DNA from: CAYMST01 sp964393115
GTDB taxonomy: Bacteria; Bacteroidota; Bacteroidia; Cytophagales; Cyclobacteriaceae
Assembly (NCBI GenBank): GCA_964393115.1
Contig: CAYMST010000010.1
Span: 1 to 41,810 of the forward strand
DNA: 41,810 bases
Reading direction: 5' to 3'
In this document: positions 8,118-15,685 of the stretch, in pieces
Position numbering within the stretch: position 1 is the stretch's first letter
Layout: each line of letters begins with the position of its first letter
Position numbers and translations under genes: made by a program
Notes under the pieces: generated by a model
The model's database searches: none
Told to the model about the DNA's origin: nothing
Seen by the model: only the letters and a program-made list of their open reading frames with translations

Positions 8118-10295
8118 TTATTCCGTTGTGGTCAACTCCATTTTTTTGATATCCGTACCTAGTCGTTGGAGGTATGCAATGAGCGCAACGATCTCTAGGT
8201 CGGCACTTGTTTTAATATCGTCGCGACCCAAATTGGTGACGATGTTTTGTGCCTGTTTCTCGGCATCTGAAACCGCTTTTGAGTCGTAACCTTCCGCGTA
8301 TGGTACGCCCAGTGTTTGCATGGCCTGGATTTTACTTGGAAGCATTTCCTTATCCCAAGCTTGCTCAAAAAGCCATGGGTATGGTGGCATAATAGACCCC
8401 GGAGACATACTTGTCGGATCAAGCATATGGTAGTAATGCCAGCTATCCGGATATTTCTTGCCTACACGATGTAAATCAGGGCCTGTCCTCTTGGATCCCC
8501 ATTGGAATGGGTGATCATAGACGAACTCACCAGCTTTTGAGTATTCTAGATCCGCTGGATCGTAACGTAGTACTTCGGACCGGAAAGGTCGGATCATCTG
8601 CGAGTGACATGTGTAACACCCTTCTCTGATGTAAATATCACGGCCATTTAATTCTAATGGAGTGTAAGGTTGTACCGCAGAAATGGTTGGTACGTTGGAT
8701 TCAACTAAGAAGGTAGGTACAATCTCTATCACCCCTCCAATAGCGACGACTACCAAACTCCAAACCAACATGCTCACTGGCTTCCACTCAAAAATTCGTC
8801 TGTGCCAGTGATCTGTTTTAGGTGCTTTATACCCTTTTAATAGTGGTGCGGCCTGCGCTTTTGTATCGCTCTCAAAGGCTCCAGCTTTAGCGGTTTTAAC
8901 CAGGTTGTAAATCATAACAAACACACCCGATAAGTAAAGCAACCCGCCAAATGCGCGTAAGGCATACATAGGAATAATTTGCGTAACGGTCTCTAGGAAG
9001 TTGCTGTAAACCAATGTTCCGTCAGGATTGAATTGCTTCCACATTAAGCTTTGAACAAATCCGGCCCAGTACATGGGTATCGCATAAAAGATGATGCCCA
9101 ACGTGCCAATCCAGAAGTGTACATTCGCAAGCTTGAGCGAGTAGATCTTAGTGCCGTATAGCTTTGGAATTAGGTAATAGAGCATGGCGAATGTCATGAA
9201 TCCATTCCAACCAAGTCCTCCGACATGTACGTGAGCAATGATCCAATCGGTAAAGTGTCCAATCGCATTGACATTCTTCAACGAAAGCATCGGTCCTTCG
9301 AAAGTGGCCATACCGTAGCAGGTGACGGCAACTACCATAAACTTCAGAATTGGGTCTTCTCTGACTTTATCCCAAGCTCCTCGAAGGGTAAGCAAACCAT
9401 TGAGCATTCCTCCCCAACTTGGGAGGATAAGCATGATTGAGAACACAACGCCTAACGCTTGCGCCCAGTCAGGTAGTGCGCTATACAAAAGATGGTGTGG
9501 TCCCGCCCAGATATAGATAAAGATCAGTGCCCAAAAGTGTATGATGGATAATCGATAGGAGTAAATGGGTCTTTGCGAAGCTTTTGGAATGAAGTAATAC
9601 ATCAGTCCTAAATAGGGAGTCGTAAGGAAGAAGGCTACTGCATTATGTCCGTACCACCATTGTACCAGTGCGTCTTGAACACCGGCGTACCAGGAGTAGC
9701 TTTTCATAAATGATATGGGTAACTCAAAAGAGTTGACGATATGAAGCATGGCCACAGTTACGAAAGTGGCGATGTAAAACCATATGGCGACATAAAGGTG
9801 TCTCTCTCGACGTTTGAGAATCGTACCGAACATGTTAATACCAAATACCACCCAAACCAATGTTATGGCGATGTCAATGGGCCACTCGAGTTCGGCGTAC
9901 TCTTTTCCCGTGGTCATCCCTAGGGGTAAAGTGATAGCTGCCGCAAGAATGATAAGTTGCCATCCCCAAAAGTGGATTTTACTTAATGCGTCGCTAAACA
10001 TCCTTGCTTTACAAAGACGCTGTAGTGAATAGTAAACGCCGGCGAAAATACCGTTACCAACAAAAGCAAAGATCACCGCATTGGTATGCAAAGGCCTGAC
10101 ACGGCCAAAGGTGGTGTATGGCAGTCCGAAATTGGCCTCGGGAAATACAAACTGTAGAGCCACTAACAACCCTACGGTCATACCCACCACTCCAAATATA
10201 GTCGTGGCTATCAGGAAGTTTCGGACGGTCGTATTGTCGTACGAAAAGGTTTCCAGTCCCTGAGATAGGGCATCGCTATTCTTGTGTTCCAGCAT
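8118..10295 (-). CDS. ccoNO: Fused cbb3 cytochrome c oxidase CcoN-CcoO
   Basis: A 725-residue fusion of the catalytic subunit I (CcoN, about residues 1-480) and the monohaem cytochrome c subunit II (CcoO, about 510-725). The CcoN part has about 12 membrane helices with conserved histidines, including RPLHTNAVIFAF (haem ligand region), WWYGHNAVAFFLT (copper and haem b3 site) and IAHVHVGGLGWNGF. The CcoO part begins after a membrane anchor and has the haem c motif CYTCH (Cys560, Cys563, His564) followed by SQMIRPFRSEVLRY, plus the axial-Met region SPGSIMPPYPWL. It reduces O2 to water at low O2 and pumps protons. The N-O fusion is typical of Bacteroidota. Confidence 0.97.
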   Translation of the reverse strand: MLEHKNSDALSQGLETFSYDNTTVRNFLIATTIFGVVGMTVGLLVALQFVFPEANFGLPYTTFGRVRPLHTNAVIFAFVGNGIFAGVYYSLQRLCKARMFSDALSKIHFWGWQLIILAAAITLPLGMTTGKEYAELEWPIDIAITLVWVVFGINMFGTILKRRERHLYVAIWFYIATFVTVAMLHIVNSFELPISFMKSYSWYAGVQDALVQWWYGHNAVAFFLTTPYLGLMYYFIPKASQRPIYSYRLSIIHFWALIFIYIWAGPHHLLYSALPDWAQALGVVFSIMLILPSWGGMLNGLLTLRGAWDKVREDPILKFMVVAVTCYGMATFEGPMLSLKNVNAIGHFTDWIIAHVHVGGLGWNGFMTFAMLYYLIPKLYGTKIYSLKLANVHFWIGTLGIIFYAIPMYWAGFVQSLMWKQFNPDGTLVYSNFLETVTQIIPMYALRAFGGLLYLSGVFVMIYNLVKTAKAGAFESDTKAQAAPLLKGYKAPKTDHWHRRIFEWKPVSMLVWSLVVVAIGGVIEIVPTFLVESNVPTISAVQPYTPLELNGRDIYIREGCYTCHSQMIRPFRSEVLRYDPADLEYSKAGEFVYDHPFQWGSKRTGPDLHRVGKKYPDSWHYYHMLDPTSMSPGSIMPPYPWLFEQAWDKEMLPSKIQAMQTLGVPYAEGYDSKAVSDAEKQAQNIVTNLGRDDIKTSADLEIVALIAYLQRLGTDIKKMELTTTE

Positions 10296-10346
10296 TTTTC
10301 TCGTCGTTTTTATTCGTAATCGCCGATGATATTGAGCACAATACCA

Positions 10347-10526
10347 TTATTGTTCACTTGTTTGTTGTTCGCTTTGCTTATCGATGTCCTCGTCTTCAAA
10401 AAGGATTCGGACGGAAGGAGTGTAGTCGTCCTCAAACTGCCCAGCTTTTGAGGCAAGCAGGAATGCTACCAGAAATAAAGTCGCCAAAAAGAGGCTACAG
10501 CCGATCAGTATGAAAATGACACTCAT
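10347..10526 (-). CDS. ccoS: cbb3 oxidase maturation protein CcoS
   Basis: A 59-residue single-span protein, MSVIFILIGCSLFLATLFLV and onward, ending in an acidic tail. The pattern of a start hydrophobic helix followed by AFLLASKAGQFEDDYTPSVRILFED matches CcoS/FixS (GQFDD then a hydrophobic/charged end). CcoS is needed for insertion of cofactors into the oxidase. I start it at the ATG at 10526 because family members begin at this MSV/MNI position. The frame is open to another ATG at 10562, which would add 12 residues not seen in the family. It lies 51 bp before ccoNO. In relatives ccoI usually sits immediately upstream; here ccoI is about 6.7 kb away. Confidence 0.9.
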   Translation of the reverse strand: MSVIFILIGCSLFLATLFLVAFLLASKAGQFEDDYTPSVRILFEDEDIDKQSEQQTSEQ

Positions 10527-10562
10527 AATCTTTAGGACAAAAAAACGTGCTGTAGCCAGCAA

Positions 10563-10823
10563 TACTGATGACCGCAGTTAGTGAGAGTGCTGATTTATGT
10601 CAGGGCTTTAACTAGCGTTTCTAAGAATGTTCTGAAAAACATGAATAAAAAACACAACTTGATATGTTTAGAAAGCGGCACCTCATATAGCGTGTTGCTT
10701 TGTGCGTGATAGTAATTCCCAAAGTAGCATTGAGTCAAGATGATAACTTCAATAGAATTGTCTTATTTCAAGCAAAATCTTAAATTTGACAATAGTGAAT
10801 AATCGCGATTGCGTTTTTAGGAT
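10563..10823. other. Non-coding stretch between ccoS and the first cassette
   Basis: About 260 bp without a convincing reading frame, AT-rich. It must hold the promoter that now drives ccoS-ccoNO leftwards, and it is where an attI-like insertion point for the cassette array on its right would be expected. I see no integrase gene or remnant. GCAAAATCTT at 10769-10778 recurs inside the long palindrome after the first cassette gene (11647-11656), which may be chance. Confidence 0.4.
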
Positions 10824-10867
10824 GTTGTAGGGAATGATAGTTTGATGAAAATAATTATGTTGAATGT

Positions 10868-11572
10868 ATGAGGATTGAAAAGAAATTTCTATGGATTTCC
10901 ATTCTAATACTAGGAACCTTTATAGCTGCACCAATCGGTTTTTATTTATGGACATTTGCTGGAAATGAGCTTTCATCTAACCCGTCGAATTGGGGTGTTC
11001 TTGGAGATTATTTTGGAGGAATATTGAACCCAATAATTTCATTGGCAAGCTTAATCGTACTTGGATATTTAACCTATTTGGTAAATGAACAAAGTAGTAG
11101 GAAAAACACAAATCTGTTTATATATCAAAAAAAAATGGATGCTTACGAAGAACTAACTAAACCTTTTAGAGAAATTAACCTAGTTGATATTCGGATCAAA
11201 TTGGCATTACAATTCACTAACCAATTAAATGATCTAAATCCTGATGCTAGATTGCAGAAAGCAATTGAGATGAAGGAAAAATTTGCGCATGTTACCAATA
11301 TCTTTACTGAATATTTTCATACACTTAGAGCGTTCGACCTTACCTATGGACATTTATTCAAATACGACTTCTCATGCTCTGATTTTGTCGAACTTGCATC
11401 AGAAATAAAAAAAATTGGAGATTACCATAATGAAATTGGAATTGGGTTGTTTGACAACGAACAAGAAATTGAGCTCACAGTAGAGAAGTTTAAGCCCAAT
11501 AAAACCACCAAAGAATTAATGGTAAAGGTTTTTAATGAAATTAGAAGAGAAGTGCTTCCTCAGAATAACTAA
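10868..11572 (+). CDS. Membrane protein resembling putative phage abortive infection (AbiC-like) proteins; cassette 1
   Basis: A 234-residue protein with two N-terminal membrane helices (about 8-28 and 53-73). Between them is the motif NWGVLGDYFGGILNPIISLAS (about 43-63), which I associate with putative AbiC-type phage-exclusion proteins (pattern GxFGDFxGGxLNP). The remaining ~160 residues are a soluble, mostly helical cytosolic domain with no catalytic motif I recognise. The start is an ATG 44 bp inside the cassette. It is alone in its cassette, and its stop lies 3 bp before the returning core. A phage-defence role is a motif-based guess; a plain two-span membrane protein of unknown role is the alternative. 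Confidence 0.6.
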   Translation: MRIEKKFLWISILILGTFIAAPIGFYLWTFAGNELSSNPSNWGVLGDYFGGILNPIISLASLIVLGYLTYLVNEQSSRKNTNLFIYQKKMDAYEELTKPFREINLVDIRIKLALQFTNQLNDLNPDARLQKAIEMKEKFAHVTNIFTEYFHTLRAFDLTYGHLFKYDFSCSDFVELASEIKKIGDYHNEIGIGLFDNEQEIELTVEKFKPNKTTKELMVKVFNEIRREVLPQNN

Positions 11573-11575
11573 AAG

Positions 11576-11771
11576 TCCCTACAACATGAGATATGAGAGT
11601 AAACTGGTTTAGTTATTCTGAAATGGAATTGCTTTCTGGAAACACCGCAAAATCTTTTCGATTTTGCTCATGGAATGATTTAATTTAGAGCAAAAATCAA
11701 AAGATTTTGCTTGGATATAGAGTTGAGCTGATTGCAATTCATTCAGTACGCTCCATATCTTGGCGTTATAT
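11576..11771 (+). repeat. attC-like palindrome of cassette 1
   Basis: Left arm TCCCTACAACAT (11576-11587) followed by AGATATGAG (11589-11597). Right arm CTCCATATCT (11751-11760), then TGGC and the next core GTTATAT at 11765. With the cassette's own start GTTGTAGGGA joined to the right arm, as in a circular cassette, both the outer core and the inner AGATATG box pair, separated by unequal spacers. The centre holds a near-perfect 23-bp inverted repeat (11647-11669 with 11688-11710, 18-nt loop). This R''-L''-L'-R' order is that of integron attC sites, but at about 196 bp it is longer than typical ones. Confidence 0.7.
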
Positions 11772-11795
11772 GGCATTATCTGAACTTCTAACTTA

Positions 11796-12236
11796 ATGAG
11801 CTCAACTCAACAACTAAATATTCAGTCAATCTTAAACAATAAGTGGGGCAGGTATATGCTGTTTATCTCAACAACAGTGGTTATTTACTTTATCGCAGTA
11901 AGACTAATCAACCCTGAACTACTCAAAAGTAAAATTGGAATTGGCGGAATTCTACTACAAGCTAACTTGATATACGCCTTTTTCTTCCTGTTCAGAGCTC
12001 AATACAAATTTGTGACTATCCGAAAAGAAAATGCAAACGAGTTTTTCATAAGTGTTTTTATTGGACTTTCATATATAGTGTCAATTGCTGGACTCGCAGC
12101 AACAGTTGCCTCATTCTTTCCAGTGGATATAACAAACGAAGTTGGGTTTGAACAACTTTATGGTACAGGAACAGGTATGCTCTTTTCAGGCATTTATCAA
12201 GTCCGTTACTTCAAAGAGAAGAAAAAAGCCATATAA
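11796..12236 (+). CDS. Small hypothetical membrane protein; cassette 2
   Basis: A 146-residue protein with four likely membrane helices (about 20-37, 50-66, 85-108 and 120-135) and a basic C-terminus FKEKKKAI. I do not recognise the family. It is alone in its cassette, and its stop codon TAA is embedded in the returning core GCCATATAAC (12228-12237), so the gene fills the cassette to its very end. The ATG at 11796 follows the cassette start by about 30 bp. No signal or catalytic motif is seen. Confidence 0.72.
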   Translation: MSSTQQLNIQSILNNKWGRYMLFISTTVVIYFIAVRLINPELLKSKIGIGGILLQANLIYAFFFLFRAQYKFVTIRKENANEFFISVFIGLSYIVSIAGLAATVASFFPVDITNEVGFEQLYGTGTGMLFSGIYQVRYFKEKKKAI

Positions 12237-12499
12237 CAGTCTGTGATAAGGGCATGCCCATGCTCACTCACCGAATCAATACAAGAAGGTGTTCCACCAA
12301 TCCGATCGGAATCTCTAGAATACCGAGGAATGGGCATTCTGGAAGCCGATCAATTCTAGGATGCGCCTCATTGTAAAGCGGTCCGCTGCCGCGGTAAAAA
12401 TGTATGAGCGCTCCACGCCGAATCGAATCTCAGATTCGACTATATTCGTAGGGAAACAAACGATATAACACACGCCCCACAATATTCGGGTCCTTAAGT
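12228..12499 (+). repeat. attC-like palindrome of cassette 2 (272 bp)
   Basis: Begins with GCCATATAAC (12228-12237), the exact reverse complement of the cassette 2 start GTTATATGGC (11765-11774). It contains the dyad ATGCCCAT (12254-12261) with ATGGGCAT (12330-12337). It ends in a block shared with the sites of cassettes 4 and 5 (about 12341-12476), which includes the 7-bp hairpin TCGAATC / GATTCGA (12423-12439). The junction with cassette 3 reads CCTTAAGTT rather than GTT, a degraded core. Confidence 0.68.
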
Positions 12500-12506
12500 T
12501 AATTAA

Positions 12507-13121
12507 TTGAAAACGATAATTGGAGACTACTTAATAGCTGAAAATGATAAGAATATTACACTAAAATGGAGACGTTCCGTGAAGCATTATCTTGACTCTT
12601 TGTTCTTTCTATTAACTGGAGTAATATGCCTTGCATTCATTTCAGGCGGGATATGGACTTACTTGAAAGAAGGTTTTTCAATAATTCTAATACCCTGGAT
12701 TGGCTTGTTCCTTTATTCAGCAATTTTACAACTTCATAAGTTTTACGTTTTTATAACCATACCTTCAGACGTACTCAAAATTAATAAAAATGCCCCCTTT
12801 GATTTCGTATTAACAACTTCGTTTGGGGAAACAATAAGTAGCATTTCTAACATCAGGGTGCTAGAGTATAAATTGCATAAGGAAAAATATGAAATTGACA
12901 ATCATTTAAAATTCAGGTATTGGATTTCTTGTAGTATGGTCTTAATGGATGGAAATCGAAAGCACATGATTGATATTAATCCTTCCGCAATTATTGAATC
13001 AAGTTCTTATCATTCGAGTATAGAGAATGAATTGAGGACCAGCGCAAAGAAACTAATGAAAACAATAGCTCAACACCTTAATACGGAAGTAAGATGGAAA
13101 GGAAAAGTGGAAGAAAAATAA
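12507..13121 (+). CDS. Hypothetical two-span membrane protein, TTG start; cassette 3
   Basis: A 204-residue frame starting with TTG at 12507 (MKTIIGDYLIAENDKNITLKW), only about 14 bp after the cassette junction. The next in-frame Met is deep inside the protein, so TTG is the most credible start. Two membrane helices (about 28-50 and 56-77) form a hairpin; the rest looks like a beta-rich cytosolic domain, similar in arrangement to bacterial PH-like membrane proteins. This likeness is by topology only, and I do not recognise the family. Confidence 0.68.
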   Translation: MKTIIGDYLIAENDKNITLKWRRSVKHYLDSLFFLLTGVICLAFISGGIWTYLKEGFSIILIPWIGLFLYSAILQLHKFYVFITIPSDVLKINKNAPFDFVLTTSFGETISSISNIRVLEYKLHKEKYEIDNHLKFRYWISCSMVLMDGNRKHMIDINPSAIIESSSYHSSIENELRTSAKKLMKTIAQHLNTEVRWKGKVEEK

Positions 13122-13314
13122 AACTCTAACATTCTATAGGACAGCATCCTTGACTACTGCTGGAAATTAACTTTAGTACATTTGAGAGGCCCGCCATTCT
13201 GCGTATGGGCCTATTGAGAAATGAAAAAGTAATAGACTATTTCGCAGAACTGGCTATTTAGTAGACGAAACATTATCTTCACCAAAACGCACGATTCATA
13301 CAGGGTCGTTAGCG
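13121..13314 (+). repeat. attC-like palindrome of cassette 3
   Basis: Left end AAACTCTAAC (13121-13130). Right end TCGTTAGCG at the junction with cassette 4 (13306-13314); CTAAC pairs with GTTAG. The left arm predicts a cassette start of GTTAGAGTT, but the observed start of cassette 3 reads CCTTAAGTT, so the start/return match is weak here, unlike the other five. No sequence shared with the block of cassettes 2, 4 and 5 is seen. Confidence 0.5.
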
Positions 13315-13334
13315 TGCATTTTATTTAACCTAAT

Positions 13335-13736
13335 ATGAAAAGAGACAATGAAGTTTACAGTTTAGGTAATGGGTATAGTCCATTTGTCTACAACAGTGAA
13401 AATAGCCTTAAATATTGTTTCCCAGTTTCATCAGGTCATGCTGACTTATCCTTTGACTTCGATATTTCAGAACAAGATTTAGAAGTTTTAAAATCTAGCC
13501 TGTTCCGTTTTAAAGCATTATACTTTTTACTTTTCTATGAGGCTCAATCTACCTTTGGAACTGGCCACCCCAACCCTCGAAAATATACAGCAGCAGAGTT
13601 TGAAACTTGCAAAAACAAAGTCCTATATCAATCTGAAAAATGGTTAGCATCATACATTACAGAGTTTTCTAAAAATCGAAATTTAGCAGAAAGTCACTTT
13701 GTGTCGTTCTCAAAAAATGTGTTTGGAACAGAGTAA
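13335..13736 (+). CDS. Hypothetical soluble protein, first gene of cassette 4
   Basis: A 133-residue protein without signal peptide or membrane span. It is rich in aromatic residues (LRFKALYFLLFYEAQ-like core at about 57-69) and ends helical. No known motif is recognised. It starts with ATG 19 bp after the GTTAGCG junction and is followed after 41 bp by the endonuclease-fold gene in the same cassette, so the two could act together; that is inference from the shared cassette only. Confidence 0.68.
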   Translation: MKRDNEVYSLGNGYSPFVYNSENSLKYCFPVSSGHADLSFDFDISEQDLEVLKSSLFRFKALYFLLFYEAQSTFGTGHPNPRKYTAAEFETCKNKVLYQSEKWLASYITEFSKNRNLAESHFVSFSKNVFGTE

Positions 13737-13777
13737 ATTATCTACCTTATACATACTCAAGTTTGAGCCTAGATAAA

Positions 13778-14512
13778 ATGAAAATCACTACATGGAACTG
13801 CAATGGCGCACTAAGAAAAAAGTTTGAAGCATTGTGCGAGCTCGAATCTGATATTTATGTAATTCAAGAGTGTGAAAACCCAGCTGAGGCGGAACATGCT
13901 GATTATCACGAGTGGTCAACTAACCACCTTTGGACTGGAGAAAATAAAAATAAGGGTATTGGAATATTCGCAGCACCCTCGATCGAACTTGAGCCCTTGA
14001 ATTGGTCAAACGCTTACAAGGATCACTATGTTAAATACTTTCTGCCGTGCCGAGTAAATAAAAATTTCAATCTTCTCAATACATGGGCGCATCGAAACAA
14101 CTCACCAAACTTTGGGTATATCGGTCAATTCTGGAAGTATCTACAGACTAATAAAGAGAACTTTAAAAACATCATGATTACGGGAGATTTGAACAGCAAT
14201 GCTGTTTGGGATCAATGGGATAGATGGTGGAACCACTCGGATGTGGTTAAAGAACTTGAAGAACTAAAAATTTGCAGCCTTTATCATCAGTTCTTCGATG
14301 AGCAACAAGGAAAGGAAACCCAACCGACTTTCTATTTGCAGCGCAAGATGGAAAAGCCGTATCATATCGATTATGCATTTGCAAGTGATACTTTATCCGA
14401 ACAACTGAATAGCGTATCTGTTGGCAATGTTTCCAAATGGCTAGAAATTAGTGATCACTTACCGCTAACAATCGAGATTTCCGAAATGAAAGAGCACTCT
14501 AACGATCGATAA
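13778..14512 (+). CDS. Endonuclease/exonuclease/phosphatase family protein; cassette 4
   Basis: A 244-residue metal-dependent phosphoesterase fold protein. Visible motifs in order are WNCNG (residues 6-10), IQEC (metal-binding Glu, about 32-35), GDLNSN (about 134-139, Asp/Asn pair), HIDYAF (about 190-195) and SDHLPL (about 225-230, catalytic His). Family members cleave DNA, RNA, phospho-lipids or inositol phosphates; the substrate here is unknown. An in-frame TTG at 13763 would add five residues, but the ATG at 13778 puts the first strand at the usual place. The stop lies inside the attC-like left arm, so the end of the gene doubles as recombination site. Confidence 0.85.
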   Translation: MKITTWNCNGALRKKFEALCELESDIYVIQECENPAEAEHADYHEWSTNHLWTGENKNKGIGIFAAPSIELEPLNWSNAYKDHYVKYFLPCRVNKNFNLLNTWAHRNNSPNFGYIGQFWKYLQTNKENFKNIMITGDLNSNAVWDQWDRWWNHSDVVKELEELKICSLYHQFFDEQQGKETQPTFYLQRKMEKPYHIDYAFASDTLSEQLNSVSVGNVSKWLEISDHLPLTIEISEMKEHSNDR

Positions 14513-14700
14513 TGTCTGCAGGGTGGCTCAGTGGTAAAGGAAACGGCAGTGGATTTGGTAGCTCCGTCGATTCTGCGCTACGCCTCATTGATAATCAAAA
14601 ATGTATGAGCGCTCCACGCCGGATCGAATCCCAGATTCGACTATATTCGTACAGAAACAAACTACATATCAAACGTCCCACAGCAATCGGGTCGTTAAGT
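14495..14700 (+). repeat. attC-like palindrome of cassette 4
   Basis: Left arm CACTCTAACGATCGATAATG begins at 14495 and overlaps the end of the preceding gene. Right arm includes CCCACAGCAATCGGGTCGTT before the junction GTTAAGT at 14694. The two arms pair over about 30 positions with bulges (TAACGA..CGAT..CTG..GGG). The centre holds the shared block with hairpin TCGAATC-CCA-GATTCGA (14624-14640) and a tRNA-like D-arm string GGCTCAGTGGTAAAGG. The core GTTAAGT matches the classical GTTRRRY consensus. Confidence 0.7.
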
Positions 14701-14711
14701 GGAATTACTAA

Positions 14712-15083
14712 ATGGACGAAAGAGCTTTTACAACGTTGATAGAATTTTTGAATAAGATTCCAGCTGTACAACAACCAATATCAACAGGTGACGAGAAGGA
14801 CATATGGTGGGTGAAATTCTCCATTGATACAGAGCATCATTTGGCATGGAATGTAGTTCAAGAATTTGGACATATCATGAATTATCTTTCAATTGAAGAG
14901 AGATTACCAACGTCATTTTATCCTGTTTCGCCTCCTCCTTATATGAACGGTGGCCCGAGCGATTTTTTATCTTGGGTTATTGAAACTAAGGACAAGGACT
15001 TCAAACCTGGAACATTAAAAAGATGGTTAGAAGGAAGACTACCTGATCCTGTTGAAAACGAAGATGATTGGAATACTGAATAG
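14712..15083 (+). CDS. Conserved hypothetical protein, first gene of cassette 5
   Basis: A 123-residue cytosolic protein. It has a conserved-looking core with VQEFGHIMNYLSIEERLPT (about 55-73), FYPVSPPPYMNGGPSDFLSWV (about 75-95) and a final RWLEGRLPDPVENEDDW. I recall similar small unannotated proteins in several phyla but know no function. It overlaps the next gene by 20 bp in another frame, a coupled pair within one cassette. The start ATG is 18 bp after the junction core. Confidence 0.78.
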   Translation: MDERAFTTLIEFLNKIPAVQQPISTGDEKDIWWVKFSIDTEHHLAWNVVQEFGHIMNYLSIEERLPTSFYPVSPPPYMNGGPSDFLSWVIETKDKDFKPGTLKRWLEGRLPDPVENEDDWNTE

Positions 15084-15450
15084 AAAAAAGTTCAACCTGC
15101 CAGACGGAATGGACTTAATAGAGTTAGATAATAAGCTTAGATTTAAAGGTACAGCTGATCAAATCGACAGACTGTCAAGTGAAATCCTGAAAATTGCTGA
15201 GTTAAAGAAAAATCAGAAGTATAAGCTAGGTAAATTTATATTTTCAGTCTCTGATACCATTCCAACAGATTTTGACTTGCATCATGTAAGAATACTAGCT
15301 GATGCTTGGAAAATCATGTCATTGAAATTTAGAGAGGTTGCCAATAGCTGGGAATCTAGCCCTTTTGATTTTAATGATTGCGGATATCTCGACCCTAAGT
15401 TAGAATTTAATCTGGGTGTAGAGCTTGTAGGAGAACCAAACCCAAGATAA
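15064..15450 (+). CDS. Hypothetical protein, second gene of cassette 5
   Basis: A 128-residue soluble protein starting MIGILNRKKFNLPDGMDLIE. I use the ATG at 15064; a TTG at 15052 in the same frame would add four residues. No signal peptide, membrane span or known motif is seen. The overlap with the preceding gene suggests coupled translation and a joint role such as a two-component module, which is inference only. Its stop is 3 bp before the attC-like left arm. Confidence 0.68.
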   Translation: MIGILNRKKFNLPDGMDLIELDNKLRFKGTADQIDRLSSEILKIAELKKNQKYKLGKFIFSVSDTIPTDFDLHHVRILADAWKIMSLKFREVANSWESSPFDFNDCGYLDPKLEFNLGVELVGEPNPR

Positions 15451-15453
15451 AAT

Positions 15454-15660
15454 CCACTTAACAATCGATGATGTCTGCAGGTCGGTTCAGAGGTAAAGAA
15501 AGCCGTAAAGCTTTTGGAAGCCCCATCCATTCTGCGTTGCGCCTCATTGTAAATCGGTTCGCCGTCACGGCAAAAATGTATGAGCCCTCTACCCCTGATC
15601 GAATCCCAGATTCAACTATATTCGTACTGAAACAAAATACATAACACACGCCTGTTGTAC
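15454..15660 (+). repeat. attC-like palindrome of cassette 5
   Basis: Starts CCACTTAAC (15454-15462), the exact reverse complement of the cassette 5 start GTTAAGTGG (14694-14702). Ends ACACACGCCTGTTGTAC at the junction with cassette 6. The centre carries the shared block with hairpin TCGAATC-CCA-GATTCAA (15599-15615, one mismatch) and a further GCCGT-C-ACGGC hairpin (15561-15571). The left 25 bp (ATCGATGATGTCTGCAGG) closely match the site of cassette 4. Confidence 0.7.
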
Positions 15661-15685
15661 GCCATACGTGCCATTAAACCTATCA

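Noticed and set aside
8050..10300. Several plus-strand frames opposite ccoNO
   Set aside because: They are antisense shadows of a well-supported gene with no motif of their own.
10527..10562. A 12-residue longer CcoS beginning at the ATG at 10562
   Set aside because: Known CcoS proteins begin at the position of the internal Met; the extension is polar and would precede the membrane helix.
14512..14660. A functional tRNA gene
   Set aside because: D-arm and T-loop strings are present, but the T-stem does not pair, no acceptor stem closes and the spacing is too long. Kept only as a remnant hypothesis.
14512..14739. A 75-codon plus-strand frame after the endonuclease-fold gene
   Set aside because: It lies almost wholly within the attC-like palindrome, and the same block in cassettes 2 and 5 is not open in a matching frame, so it is not a gene.
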